Assembly: GCF_042675915.1 (NCBI RefSeq)
Contig: NZ_JBHTKL010000001.1
Coordinates: 248,001 to 312,000, forward strand
From: Thalassobacillus_A hwangdonensis
Lineage (GTDB): Bacteria; Bacillota; Bacilli; Bacillales; Halobacillaceae
Length of the DNA stretch: 64,000 nt
Direction: 5' to 3'
Below the pieces are notes generated by a model. It saw only the letters and a list, made by a program, of their open reading frames with translations. It ran no database searches and was not told the DNA's origin. Made by a program: the position numbers and the translations under genes. Shown in pieces: positions 23,532 through 33,125 of the stretch; position 1 is the first letter of the stretch; each line of letters begins with the position of its first letter.

Positions 23532-24530
23532 TTATTTCTTCTTTTTGACTCTTCCAAGACCCATAGCTTTTTTAGCTTTTTTGAGCATTTTATCAGCTTG
23601 CATGTTTGCACGTTCTGCCCCAGAATCGAGTACATCATCCAGTTCTTCAGAGCCGATCAATTCCTCATATCGTTCACGAATCGGCTTCAATACTCCGATA
23701 ACTGCGGAGGCTACATCCTGTTTGAATTCTCCATACCCCTTACCATCGTAATGATTCTCCAATTCTTCGATCGTTCTACCAGTACAAATCGATTGGATCG
23801 TAAGCAGGTTCGAGATGCCAGCTTTTTTTTCCTTATCATATTTGACGATTCCTTCTGAGTCAGTGACTGCACTTTTGATTTTCTTCTCAATCTTTTTATC
23901 ATCATCAAGCATGGAAATGAAAGCTTTTTGGTTGGTGTCCGATTTGCTCATCTTCTTTGTAGGATCCTGCAATGACATGATCCTGGCGCCTGTTTTAGGA
24001 ATGCTTACCTCTGGAACAGTGAAGATATCATTGTATTTATTGTTGAAACGCTGAGCCAGATTACGAGTCAGTTCCAAGTGCTGTTTCTGATCTTCTCCAA
24101 CAGGAACTAAATCAGTCTTATATAGAAGAATGTCGGCAGCCATCAGTGGTGGATAAGTGAGAAGACCTGAAGATACAGCCTCTTTTCCTTTCGATGACTT
24201 ATCCTTGAATTGGGTCATGCGCTCCAATTCGCCGATGTAGCTGACACATTGAAGCATCCACCCTAGCTGAGTATGTGCTGCAACTTCTGATTGAATGAAC
24301 AAAGTCGACTTGTTCGGGTCAATTCCAGCTGCCAAGTACAAAGCAGCTAGTGAGCGGATATTTTCTCTAAGTTGCAATCGGTCTTGAGGGACCGTAATTG
24401 CATGTTCATCGACAATGCAAAAATAACAATCATGTTCATCCTGCATATCGACGAAATGCTTCATTGCTCCTAAATAATTTCCCAATGTCAACGTACCACT
24501 TGGCTGAATGCCAGAAAAAATTGTTTTCAT
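23532..24530 (-). CDS. trpS: tryptophanyl-tRNA synthetase
   Basis: Start at ATG 24530 (MKTIFSGIQPSGTLTLGNYL), eight bases after GAGGTGATAA; an upstream in-frame extension reaches into the T-box terminator and is not translated. 332 residues with the class I signature TLGN and KKMSKSDTN. It charges tRNA-Trp. Expression is controlled by the T-box leader immediately upstream. Confidence 0.97.
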   Translation of the reverse strand: MKTIFSGIQPSGTLTLGNYLGAMKHFVDMQDEHDCYFCIVDEHAITVPQDRLQLRENIRSLAALYLAAGIDPNKSTLFIQSEVAAHTQLGWMLQCVSYIGELERMTQFKDKSSKGKEAVSSGLLTYPPLMAADILLYKTDLVPVGEDQKQHLELTRNLAQRFNNKYNDIFTVPEVSIPKTGARIMSLQDPTKKMSKSDTNQKAFISMLDDDKKIEKKIKSAVTDSEGIVKYDKEKKAGISNLLTIQSICTGRTIEELENHYDGKGYGEFKQDVASAVIGVLKPIRERYEELIGSEELDDVLDSGAERANMQADKMLKKAKKAMGLGRVKKKK

Positions 24531-24555
24531 CGTTATCACCTCAAAGTATTTAATA

Positions 24556-24790
24556 AATAAAAAAAGTCCATTCGAATCCCTGGGAAAGGGACGAATGAAC
24601 CGCGGTGCCACCCTTGTTAATCCAGAATCACTTCTGGAATCACTTTGCCGTTATCGCCGGAATACGCCGCATGATCGCGGTGCTCAGAAACCCCAATTCC
24701 CGGATTTTCTTGTTGACTGATTTCCACCATCACAGTCTCTCTATAAAACAGAGGAAGCCGGTACTTTCGTTTCATCATTACATCTTCGTA
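24556..24790 (-). promoter_or_regulatory. T-box leader of trpS
   Basis: The conserved T-box sequence AGGGTGGCACCGCG (24614-24601) is followed by a terminator hairpin (CATTCGTCCC / GGGATTCGAATG, then seven T, 24598-24556). Upstream, GACTG...CAGTC closes a loop containing TGGTGG (24729-24724), giving a Trp (UGG) specifier. Uncharged tRNA-Trp is expected to stabilise the antiterminator. Confidence 0.93.
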
Positions 24791-24805
24791 TTCATTTATT
24801 TTGTT

Positions 24806-24835
24806 ATTATAATCGATACTGCGAACCCTGTGCAA
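24806..24835 (-). promoter_or_regulatory. trpS promoter
   Basis: Minus strand TTGCAC (24835-24830), 18-base spacer, TATAAT (24811-24806), immediately before the T-box leader. The -35 lies next to the end of the upstream DUF3899 gene. Confidence 0.75.
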
Positions 24836-24836
24836 G

Positions 24837-25214
24837 TCAGGAATAATAGGCGATCAGCAATAATCCCATCCCCGATAGCAACAGGATGCCTTGAAACAAG
24901 AAAAAGTTTACAGTACTTACGCTTATGCGATCAGAAGGTAATGCCTTATCTTCCAATTCAAGCAGGTAATCCTGATTTTTAGAAAAGATGCTTCCCGTTT
25001 TACGGAAGCTCTTCGTCACTGCATCAAAGAACCCGCCTTTGATGACCCACATCATCAATCCCACCATTAGATAGAAGGAGCTTAGGTAGAAGAGGATATT
25101 GATGAATTGCACTAGACTTCCAGCAGAAGCAGTGGCAATCGTGATCAGATAGGCTGCAGCAAAATGGAAGATCAGCACCATCCATTTATTATAGAAGATG
25201 TTCAATGCTTTCAC
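24837..25214 (-). CDS. DUF3899 family membrane protein
   Basis: 125 residues; GTG at 25214 with a closely spaced AAAGG, or TTG at 25205. Helices near residues 12-30, 33-60 and 100-122 surround a cytosolic loop FRKTGSIFSKNQDYLLELED. This is the layout of DUF3899 proteins found beside trpS/opp in bacilli. Function unknown. It reads in the same direction as trpS. Confidence 0.72.
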   Translation of the reverse strand: MKALNIFYNKWMVLIFHFAAAYLITIATASAGSLVQFINILFYLSSFYLMVGLMMWVIKGGFFDAVTKSFRKTGSIFSKNQDYLLELEDKALPSDRISVSTVNFFLFQGILLLSGMGLLLIAYYS

Positions 25215-25531
25215 GACCTTTCAAATTATCAATGTCATTATAGCACGAATGCGTCGAATATTGGAGAAGCGACAGGTATAGAAAATATTACATCCAACTC
25301 TTCCCTATAGATGCTGACTTTTCCAATATGGCGCTAATAAGCGCATGGGACTTCCGGTAAATAAACTAGGTAAATATAACTATTTTGTGTTACGCGAACG
25401 TAATAATATCGGGGCTTGTGTATTTTTTCTGAAAAATATTAATGCAAAATTGTCCGAAAACTTGTATAATTCGATGTGTGGATAAATTATTCACAAATTT
25501 TTAGACAATTTTAGGGGAGGTCATTTTCTAC
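25215..25531. other. intergenic region upstream of oppA
   Basis: 317 bases without a gene. It holds an inverted repeat (ATATTGGA-AAG at 25258 with CTT-TCCAATAT ending 25329), the CodY-like box at 25423, a TATAAT at 25465-25470 without a clear -35, and the GGGGAGG of oppA. Confidence 0.5.
25423..25437 (+). promoter_or_regulatory. CodY-like box upstream of oppA
   Basis: TTTTTTCTGAAAAAT matches 12 of 15 positions of the CodY consensus AATTTTCWGAAAATT and lies 28 bases upstream of a TATAAT (25465-25470), 95 bases before the oppA start. CodY represses peptide uptake genes in several Firmicutes. Confidence 0.5.
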
Positions 25532-27286
25532 ATGAAAAAGACAAACTGGTTGTTACTAGTCCTTGCACTAGTACTAAGTATGTTCCTTGTAGCGTGCTCC
25601 GGTGGAGACAGCGACAATGCTGACTCTGGCGATGACACGAATACAGAGGACACAACTTCTGAAGATGAAGGTTCAGAAGATGCAGACGCTGAGGGAGATT
25701 CTGGTGAAGAAGCTTCCGGAGACAAGAACCTTGCTGAAGAGCAAGTACTTAACCTTCTAGAGGGATCTCAGATTCCTACTATGGATTCTTCACACGCTAC
25801 GGATGCTGTTGCATTCCAGTGGTTGGGTGAAACTATGGAAGGTCTTTACCGCTTGAACGAAGATGTTCAGCCTGAACCAGCAGTAGCTGCTGAAGAGCCT
25901 CAGGTAAGTGAAGATGGTCTTGAGTGGACAATCAAACTTCGTGAAGACGCTGTTTGGTCCAACGGTGACCCTGTCACTGCTAACGACTTCGTTTTCGCTT
26001 GGAGACGTGCAATCGATCCTGAAACTGGATCTGAGTACGGCCCATTCATGATGAACGACGTGCTTAAAAACGCTACAGCAATCAACAATGGCGAAATGGG
26101 TGTTGAAGAGCTAGGTGTTGAAGCTGTAAGTGACTACGAATTGAAAATCACGCTTGAAAAAGCTGTACCTTATTTCCACAGCCTATTGACTTTCGGTACT
26201 TACTACCCGTTGAACGAAGCTTTCGTTACAGAACAAGGTGCTGACTATGCATTGACTTCTGATAACTTGATCTTCAACGGACCATTCCTACTTGAGAATT
26301 GGGATCCGAAAGCAAGTGAGAGCTGGAATCTTACTAAGAACCCTGATTACTGGGATGCTGAAAACGTAACTCTTGAAACTATCAACGTAAACGTTGTTAA
26401 AGAAACAAGTGCAGCAGTTAACCAGTACGAAACTGGTGGTACTGACCGTGCTGGTCTTACAGCTGAATATGTTGAGAAATATGCAGGATCTGAAGATTAT
26501 GTAACAATGCCTGAACCGGTTCTTTTCTACTTGAAGATGAACCAGGACAATGAAGCGCTTGCTAACGTTAACATCCGTAAAGCAATCCAAATGTCCATCA
26601 ACAAGCAAGATTTGGTTGACGTTATCTTGAACAACGGATCTGTAGTATCTACAGGTGCTGTACCATCTGATTTCGTTTCTCACCCTGAATCTGGTGAAGA
26701 CTTCCGTTCACTAAACGGAGATCTAGTAACTACAGATAAAGAGAAAGCGAAAGAATTGTGGCAGACAGGTCTTGAAGAACTAGGAACTGATTCTGTAACA
26801 CTTCGTTTCCTAGGTGGAGACTCTGATGTTGCAAAAACAATGGATGAGTACATTGTTGACCAACTTCAAAGTAACCTTGAAGGTCTGACTCTTGAAATTT
26901 CCCAGGTTCCATTTGAAGAGCGTATCGCACGTGATGAAGCGTCCGACTACGATATTCAGAACTCTGGTTGGGGTCCTGACTACCTTGACGCTAGCACATG
27001 GTTGAACATGTGGATGTCTGATAGTCCTTACATGACTATGAACTACAATAGCGAAAAATATGATTCTCTAATGCAAGAAGCTAACAACGATCTTCTTACT
27101 GACCTTCCAGCTCGTTTCGATAAGATGCTTGAAGCTGAGAAGCAACTAGTACAAGAAGATGCTGCGATCGCACCATTGTACCAACGCTCTCGTGCATATC
27201 TATGGAGACCTACTGTAAAAGGTGTCATTTTCAACCCAATGGGGGCAGACTTCACTTATAAACACGCATATATCTCTGCGGAATAA
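25532..27286 (+). CDS. oppA: oligopeptide ABC transporter substrate-binding lipoprotein
   Basis: 584 residues; lipoprotein signal with lipobox LVAC (Cys22), then a 55-residue Ser/Asp/Glu linker, then an SBP_bac_5 domain: LNLLEGSQIPTMDSSHATDA, LEWTIKLREDAVWSNGDPVT, DFVFAWRRAIDP, and QNSGWGPDYLDASTWLNMW. It binds peptides outside the membrane for OppBCDF. The long acidic linker suits a halophile. Strong GGGGAGG at nine bases. First gene of oppABCDF, separated from oppB by a partial terminator. Confidence 0.95.
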   Translation: MKKTNWLLLVLALVLSMFLVACSGGDSDNADSGDDTNTEDTTSEDEGSEDADAEGDSGEEASGDKNLAEEQVLNLLEGSQIPTMDSSHATDAVAFQWLGETMEGLYRLNEDVQPEPAVAAEEPQVSEDGLEWTIKLREDAVWSNGDPVTANDFVFAWRRAIDPETGSEYGPFMMNDVLKNATAINNGEMGVEELGVEAVSDYELKITLEKAVPYFHSLLTFGTYYPLNEAFVTEQGADYALTSDNLIFNGPFLLENWDPKASESWNLTKNPDYWDAENVTLETINVNVVKETSAAVNQYETGGTDRAGLTAEYVEKYAGSEDYVTMPEPVLFYLKMNQDNEALANVNIRKAIQMSINKQDLVDVILNNGSVVSTGAVPSDFVSHPESGEDFRSLNGDLVTTDKEKAKELWQTGLEELGTDSVTLRFLGGDSDVAKTMDEYIVDQLQSNLEGLTLEISQVPFEERIARDEASDYDIQNSGWGPDYLDASTWLNMWMSDSPYMTMNYNSEKYDSLMQEANNDLLTDLPARFDKMLEAEKQLVQEDAAIAPLYQRSRAYLWRPTVKGVIFNPMGADFTYKHAYISAE

Positions 27287-27328
27287 TCGTATATGAGTGA
27301 AATGTTTACCTCTTGGTAAGAGGAGAGG

Positions 27329-27368
27329 GAGAGTGTACTGTCACAGTTGTGGCATATACTCTCTTTTT
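27329..27368 (+). terminator. partial terminator between oppA and oppB
   Basis: AGAGTGTA pairs with TATACTCT (one G-T pair), followed by CTTTTTCC. A smaller hairpin CCTCTT-ggt-AAGAGG lies just upstream (27309-27323). The pair probably limits read-through so that OppA exceeds the membrane components. Confidence 0.7.
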
Positions 27369-27443
27369 CCGTTTATAAAGGTTTTTTGAATAATTTGAAC
27401 TGTCAAAAAATTTAAACCCCAAAGACGAATAGGAGGGATAAGG

Positions 27444-28373
27444 ATGACGAGATTTATCATTAAGCGACTCATCTATATGTTCATCACCTTATTTTTGATC
27501 GCCACGTTTTCGTTCTTCCTGATGAAATTGCTTCCCGGTTCTCCGTTGAAAGCGGAACAGAAGCTTTCAGCAGCCCAAAAAGAAATAATCTTTGAAAAGT
27601 ATAACTTGAATGACCCGATCCCTATCCAATATTTTAATTATTTAGTTAAACTAGCTCAGGGTGATTTAGGTGTATCATTCCAAATGAATAACCAGCCTGT
27701 AACGGATATTCTATTGAATCGTGCACCTACTTCAGCGCATCTTGGATTCCAGGCTATGATCCTTGGAACGATAATAGGTATGTTATTGGGTATAGCTGCA
27801 GCAATTCGAGCTAACTCTTCAATAGACTATGCTTCAAATATCATATCGGTAATTGGTATATCCATACCTTCCTTTATTTTTGCTGGTCTGCTTCAATATT
27901 ATGTTGGTGTAGAACTGCAATGGCTCCCGGTTTCGTATTGGGAGAGTTGGAAACATACAATTATGCCTACCATAGCACTAGCGATATTCCCGATTGCTAC
28001 TGCTGCCAGGTTCTTACGTACAGAAATGATTGAAGTACTGGGTTCAGATTACATTGTTACAGCAAGAGCAAAAGGAGTTAGTAAAAATTCATTGATTTTC
28101 AAACATGCATTAAGAAATGCATTGATTCCTTTGGTAACGATCATGGGTCCGATGGCAATTGCTTTAATGACCGGTACTCTTGTAATCGAACAAATCTTCT
28201 CTATACCTGGAATTGGTGAGCAGTTCGTTACTTCCGTTATGACCAATGACTTCCCAATCATAATGGGTACAACATTATTCTTCGCCTTTTTCTTCATCTT
28301 GGTAATTCTAATAGTCGATATACTTTACGGAATCATCGATCCACGTATACGACTGGCTGGGGGTAGTGATTAA
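27444..28373 (+). CDS. oppB: oligopeptide ABC transporter permease
   Basis: 309 residues, six membrane helices; the N-terminal helix has the OppB-typical RLIYMFITLFLIATFSFFLM, and the EAA-loop reads LGSDYIVTARAKGVSKNSLI. GIGEQFVTSVMTNDFPIIMG is family-specific. Start follows AGGAGGGATAAGG. Its stop shares a base with the oppC start. Confidence 0.95.
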   Translation: MTRFIIKRLIYMFITLFLIATFSFFLMKLLPGSPLKAEQKLSAAQKEIIFEKYNLNDPIPIQYFNYLVKLAQGDLGVSFQMNNQPVTDILLNRAPTSAHLGFQAMILGTIIGMLLGIAAAIRANSSIDYASNIISVIGISIPSFIFAGLLQYYVGVELQWLPVSYWESWKHTIMPTIALAIFPIATAARFLRTEMIEVLGSDYIVTARAKGVSKNSLIFKHALRNALIPLVTIMGPMAIALMTGTLVIEQIFSIPGIGEQFVTSVMTNDFPIIMGTTLFFAFFFILVILIVDILYGIIDPRIRLAGGSD

Positions 28374-29521
28374 TGTCTAAAGAGAATTTGGATAAAGATT
28401 TATTTAAACTCGCAAAAAAAGATGAGGACGCCTCGGAAAAAATTGCGCGTCCCAGTTTGACATATTGGCAGGATGCTTGGATCCGCCTACGTAAGAATAA
28501 AGGTGCGATCTTTGGTATTGTCGTTTTGGCTATCATCATGTTGATGTCTATCATTGGCCCATACTTCAATGAAGATGGTATCAACGACCAGGAATTGGGA
28601 TTATCCAAATTACCGCCAAGGGTCCAAGGGCTTGAGGATATCCGATGGCTCGGTTTGGATGGTACCAAATCCGACTCCTATGAAGGAGATTCCGTTGAAG
28701 CAGTAAAAGAACGGTTACGGGCCCGCTTCCGTGTGCAGGATGACGAGTTCATGACTTACAAAGTAAAGAGTGAGGGAGACGGTTCTCCTGACTCTGCAGA
28801 AGTTAAAGGGTACTATCATATTTATGAAGCAAAAGATTTGAATGAAGAATACTTCTGGTTCGGTACCGATGCGTTGGGCCGTGACCTATTTACTAGAACA
28901 TGGTATGGAACGCGTATTTCCCTATATATCGCTTTCCTTGCAGCGTTAATTGATTTAGTTGTTGGTGTAGCATATGGTGGTATTTCGGCTTATTACGGCG
29001 GACGCGTTGATAACGTCATGCAGCGTATCATCGAGATTCTTGTCGGTATTCCGAACTTGGTTGTCGTTATCCTGATGATCATGATTCTCGAGCCGGGAAT
29101 AATATCGATAACCATTGCGCTTACGTTGACCGGTTGGACAGGAATGGCACGTATGGTGAGGGGACAAGTACTGAAGCTTAAGAATCAGGAGTTTGTATTA
29201 GCATCGAGAACATTGGGTGCTCCAGATAAGCGTATTCTTACAAGACATCTGATTCCTAATACGTTGGCGATTATAATTGTAAATACGATGTTTACGATTC
29301 CGGCAGCGATTTTCTTTGAAGCATTCTTAAGCTTCATTGGTTTAGGACTGCAGTCACCGGATGCGTCACTGGGAACATTGATAAATGATGGATTTGATTC
29401 AATGATGATCAATCCATATATGATGATTTTCCCTGCAATCGTCATTTCTCTAGTAATGATCGGCTTTAATATCTTGGCAGATGGTCTTCGAGATGCACTA
29501 GATCCGAAGATGCGTGAATAG
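28373..29521 (+). CDS. oppC: oligopeptide ABC transporter permease with extended extracellular loop
   Basis: 382 residues against about 300 for typical OppC. The extra length is a hydrophilic insert after the first helix, about residues 65-155 (from YFNEDGINDQELG to YHIYEAKDLNEEYFWFGTD). It is rich in Asp, Glu and Ser and expected outside the membrane, where it could touch OppA. The rest is normal: GTDALGRDLFTRTWYGTRIS, the EAA-loop LASRTLGAPDKRIL, and GLGLQSPDASLGTLIND near the end. Confidence 0.93.
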   Translation: MSKENLDKDLFKLAKKDEDASEKIARPSLTYWQDAWIRLRKNKGAIFGIVVLAIIMLMSIIGPYFNEDGINDQELGLSKLPPRVQGLEDIRWLGLDGTKSDSYEGDSVEAVKERLRARFRVQDDEFMTYKVKSEGDGSPDSAEVKGYYHIYEAKDLNEEYFWFGTDALGRDLFTRTWYGTRISLYIAFLAALIDLVVGVAYGGISAYYGGRVDNVMQRIIEILVGIPNLVVVILMIMILEPGIISITIALTLTGWTGMARMVRGQVLKLKNQEFVLASRTLGAPDKRILTRHLIPNTLAIIIVNTMFTIPAAIFFEAFLSFIGLGLQSPDASLGTLINDGFDSMMINPYMMIFPAIVISLVMIGFNILADGLRDALDPKMRE

Positions 29522-29536
29522 GAGGCAGGTGTAATC

Positions 29537-30601
29537 ATGGAGAAAATTTTAGAAGTAAATGATTTGAAAATATCCTTCGATACCTATGGTGGAGAAGTAC
29601 AGGCAGTCCGTGGTGTCACTTTCGATTTGAAGAAAGGGGAAACCCTTGCAATCGTAGGTGAGTCGGGCTCAGGTAAATCAGTCACAACCCGAGCATTGGC
29701 GAGATTGATTCCTTCTCCTCCTGGACGTATTAAAGAAGGGGAAATTCTTTTCGAAGGAAAAGACTTGACGAAAGCAAGCGAGAGAGAAATGCAGCAGATT
29801 CGTGGTAAAAAGATTTCGACGATCTTCCAGGATCCGATGACATCATTAAACCCGACGATGAAAATCGGTAACCAGGTAATGGAAGGTCTGATCAAACATC
29901 AGAAAATACCAAAAGCACAGGCTAAGAAGAAAACTGTAGAGTTGCTTGAGTTGGTAGGTATTCCTAACCCAGAGCAACGTTTGAATCAATATCCACACCA
30001 ATTCTCTGGTGGTCAGCGTCAACGTGTCGTCGTAGCGATTGCACTTGCTTGTAATCCTAAGATTTTGATTGCGGATGAGCCGACAACAGCACTGGACGTT
30101 ACCATCCAGGCACAGATTCTTGAATTGATGAAGGATATTCAGAAGAAGACCGATTCTTCCATCATCTTTATTACGCATGACCTTGGTGTTGTTGCGAATG
30201 TAGCAGATCGTGTGGCTGTTATGTATGCAGGTAAAATCGTAGAGATCGGAACAGTAGATGACGTATTTTATAATCCTAAACACCCATACACATGGGGACT
30301 ACTAGGTTCTATGCCGACGTTGGATAATACGGATGAAGATTTGATTGCTATTCCTGGTTCACCACCGGATATGCTAAAGCCACCTAAAGGTGACGCTTTC
30401 GCTCCAAGGAATGAATACGCACTTGAAATCGATAAAGAAATGGAACCACCGATGTTCAAAGTTTCCGATACGCACTATGCTGCAACATGGCTATTACATG
30501 AATATGCTCCTGAAGTAGAGCCGCCTGCAGCAGTCAAACGCCGCATGAAAGGCATGGCAAGTAGTGCATCCGCTTCGAATGAGGAAGGTGAACAGTCATG
30601 A
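29537..30601 (+). CDS. oppD: oligopeptide ABC transporter ATPase OppD
   Basis: 354 residues; Walker A GESGSGKS (near residue 39), signature FSGGQRQR, Walker B ILIADEPTTALDVT, H-loop FITHD, and the C-terminal oligopeptide-transporter domain beginning GSPPDMLKPPKGDAFAPR. AGGAGGCAG precedes the ATG. Pairs with OppF, whose start overlaps its stop by four bases. Confidence 0.96.
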   Translation: MEKILEVNDLKISFDTYGGEVQAVRGVTFDLKKGETLAIVGESGSGKSVTTRALARLIPSPPGRIKEGEILFEGKDLTKASEREMQQIRGKKISTIFQDPMTSLNPTMKIGNQVMEGLIKHQKIPKAQAKKKTVELLELVGIPNPEQRLNQYPHQFSGGQRQRVVVAIALACNPKILIADEPTTALDVTIQAQILELMKDIQKKTDSSIIFITHDLGVVANVADRVAVMYAGKIVEIGTVDDVFYNPKHPYTWGLLGSMPTLDNTDEDLIAIPGSPPDMLKPPKGDAFAPRNEYALEIDKEMEPPMFKVSDTHYAATWLLHEYAPEVEPPAAVKRRMKGMASSASASNEEGEQS

Positions 30602-31536
30602 GTAAGGAAAAACTATTAGAAGTAAAGAATCTTAAACAGCATTTTAAAACCGGTCGACATAGTGTCGTAAAGGCGGTAGATGGAATTTCCTTCGACATCT
30701 ATAAAGGTGAGACATTCGGATTGGTAGGGGAGTCTGGTTGTGGTAAGTCCACGACAGGACGAAGTATCATCCGTCTATATAACGCGACAGATGGAAATGT
30801 CATTTATGATGGTGTCGATGTACACGATAAGAAATCCAAAAAAGACCTTAAACAGTTCAACCGTAAGATGCAAATGATTTTCCAGGATCCTTATGCATCA
30901 TTGAATCCTCGTATGACCGTTATGGATATCATTGCAGAAGGGTTGGATATCCATGGTCTTGCTAAAGATCAGGATGCAAGAAAGAAGCGTGTCTACGATT
31001 TGCTTGAAACTGTAGGTCTGAATAAAGAACACGCTAACCGTTATCCGCACGAATTTAGTGGCGGACAGCGTCAGCGTATCGGTATTGCTCGTGCGCTTGC
31101 CGTAGATCCAGAATTCATCATTGCCGATGAACCGATCTCTGCTTTAGACGTATCCATTCAGGCGCAGGTTGTTAACCTGCTGAAAAAATTGCAGAAAGAA
31201 AACAACCTGACGTATATGTTCATTGCCCATGATTTATCCATGGTCAAATATATCAGTGATCGCATCGGTGTAATGTACTTCGGTAAAATGGTAGAGCTTG
31301 CTGATGCAGATGAATTGTACAAAAATCCACTGCACCCATATACGAAGTCCTTGCTATCAGCAATTCCTTTGCCGGATCCGGACTATGAGCGTTCCCGTCA
31401 ACGTACGGCATATGATCCTTCACAGCATGATACCAGTGAAGAACCGGAATTCCGCGAAGTACGTCCAGGTCACTGGGTACTATGCACAACGAAAGAATTC
31501 GAACATTATCAAAGCGAGCTAAAAGCAAATGTGTAA
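30598..31536 (+). CDS. oppF: oligopeptide ABC transporter ATPase OppF
   Basis: 312 residues; Walker A GESGCGKST, signature FSGGQRQR, Walker B FIIADEPISALDVS, H-loop FIAHDLSMV. ATGA overlap with oppD. The C-terminus (REVRPGHWVLCTTKEFEHYQ) is shorter than a full Cys-rich OppD tail, as usual for OppF. Last gene of the operon. Confidence 0.96.
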   Translation: MSKEKLLEVKNLKQHFKTGRHSVVKAVDGISFDIYKGETFGLVGESGCGKSTTGRSIIRLYNATDGNVIYDGVDVHDKKSKKDLKQFNRKMQMIFQDPYASLNPRMTVMDIIAEGLDIHGLAKDQDARKKRVYDLLETVGLNKEHANRYPHEFSGGQRQRIGIARALAVDPEFIIADEPISALDVSIQAQVVNLLKKLQKENNLTYMFIAHDLSMVKYISDRIGVMYFGKMVELADADELYKNPLHPYTKSLLSAIPLPDPDYERSRQRTAYDPSQHDTSEEPEFREVRPGHWVLCTTKEFEHYQSELKANV

Positions 31537-31549
31537 TCCATACACATAA

Positions 31550-31598
31550 GAAAACAAGGTCTCTCATTATATTCAATGGGCTGACCTTGTTTTCATTT
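31550..31598 (+). terminator. terminator after the opp operon
   Basis: GAAAACAAGGTC and GACCTTGTTTTC, 12-base perfect stem. Confidence 0.9.
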
Positions 31599-31785
31599 TG
31601 AATGATAAAAGTACATGCTCATGAATAGAATGAAGAGAAAGTATGATTGCAAAAGGATGGCCTAGGGCAAATGATAGATTATTGGATTTTTCTACATAAA
31701 TGTGTAAAATACCCTATCCTTTTACAAGTATTGTCTTTTATAATAGATAAGTAACTAGAAAATAAAGCATGGGAGCAGGATGCAT

Positions 31786-33012
31786 ATGGGGAAATTACAA
31801 CTGAAGATGCTGGTTTTGGCAGGTGTATTTCTATTAGGTCTGTTAATACCGATACATAATGTTCAGGCAGACGAAGAATCTGAAAATGAGGCAAAGAAAG
31901 CTGCCAATTATAAAGAACGACCATTATCTTTGAAGGAGTTCGAATTACCGAGTCCGATGAAAAGATTTGTGTATGATTCCGGTCTTGATTTTACATACCC
32001 GGATGCCGTTCGAGGAATTTATGTGACAGGACCTTCTGCAGGAGGCAGTCGTTTTGAGGGCCTTCTGAATCTGGTGGATTCTACCGATTTGAATGCGATG
32101 GTCATCGATATTAAGGAAGACCACGGGAACATAACATTCAAACCGGATGAAGACTCTCCATATTATGATATTGCAGAGAACTATATCAAGGATCCAAGAG
32201 AAATGTTGAAGGTACTTGAAGAAAAGGGGATTTACCCAATCGCAAGGGTTGTAGTTTTCAAAGATTCCCTGCTTGCTAAACAAAAACCTGAATGGTCATT
32301 TACGAAGAATGGTCAGGTTTGGGTGAATGGTAGAGGCGAGGCGTTCGTCAATCCATTTGTCAAAGATGTCTGGGAATATAATGTTGAAATCGCAAAAATG
32401 GTAGCAGAACTTGGATTCAGAGATATCCAGTTTGATTATGTCCGTTTCCCGGAAGGCTTCGAACGTAAAGATAAAGAGCTTTCCTATAATGAGGGGGACT
32501 ATGCAGAACTGGATGTGGATAATGTACAGAAAAGGGTAACAGCTGTGACAGATTTCGTTGCGTATGCAAAAGAACAACTTGAGCCATACGGTGTACACGT
32601 TTCCGTCGATATTTTCGGCTACTCTGCAACGATCAAGGAAGCTCCTGGTATCGGACAGAACTTTTCAAAAATCAGTAGCAACGTAGATGTCATTTCTTCA
32701 ATGATTTATCCGAGTCACTGGACGTCGTACTTTGGCATTGATTTTCCTGACAAAGAGCCTTATAAGCTCACTGTCGAGTATGCGAAGGTTGAAAATGAAG
32801 TGTTAGGGAAACTTGAAAATCCACCGATCTCAAGACCTTGGATTCAGGATTTCGAAGCACCATGGTTGTATTCAGGACCGGCGACGCAATATGGTAAGGC
32901 AGAAGTGGAAGCACAGATCCGCGCGCTTAATGAAAATGGTATCAATGAGTATTTGATCTGGAATCCGCTTAATAAGTATAGTGAAGGTGTCGATTACACC
33001 CCATTGAATTAA
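31786..33012 (+). CDS. secreted putative glycoside hydrolase (DUF4015 type)
   Basis: About 408 residues; ATG 31786 (GGGAG ten bases upstream) or ATG 31780. A signal peptide (LKMLVLAGVFLLGLLIPIHN) probably ends near AQA-like VQA-D. The rest is a TIM-barrel with VRGIYVTGPSAGG, LNAMVIDIKEDHGN, GIYPIARVVVFKD, DIQFDYVRFPEGF and VDVISSMIYPSHW, all hallmarks of the putative glycoside hydrolase family PF13200. The Asp in DIQFDYVRFP and Asp in SVDIFG are candidate active-site acids. Likely acts on extracellular or wall polysaccharide; substrate unknown. Confidence 0.88.
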   Translation: MGKLQLKMLVLAGVFLLGLLIPIHNVQADEESENEAKKAANYKERPLSLKEFELPSPMKRFVYDSGLDFTYPDAVRGIYVTGPSAGGSRFEGLLNLVDSTDLNAMVIDIKEDHGNITFKPDEDSPYYDIAENYIKDPREMLKVLEEKGIYPIARVVVFKDSLLAKQKPEWSFTKNGQVWVNGRGEAFVNPFVKDVWEYNVEIAKMVAELGFRDIQFDYVRFPEGFERKDKELSYNEGDYAELDVDNVQKRVTAVTDFVAYAKEQLEPYGVHVSVDIFGYSATIKEAPGIGQNFSKISSNVDVISSMIYPSHWTSYFGIDFPDKEPYKLTVEYAKVENEVLGKLENPPISRPWIQDFEAPWLYSGPATQYGKAEVEAQIRALNENGINEYLIWNPLNKYSEGVDYTPLN

Positions 33013-33016
33013 AATG

Positions 33017-33053
33017 AAAGCCCGGAACGTGATTCATTCACGTTCCGGGCTTT
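33017..33053 (+). terminator. terminator after the glycoside hydrolase
   Basis: AAAGCCCGGAACGTG and CACGTTCCGGGCTTT, 15-base perfect stem with a seven-base loop. Confidence 0.93.
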
Positions 33054-33125
33054 ATACTTTATTAAAGTTGCGGTGCTTGACACTTCTATTAAAGTATTCA
33101 CAAATAGGCTGATTTGAAAAAAGTT

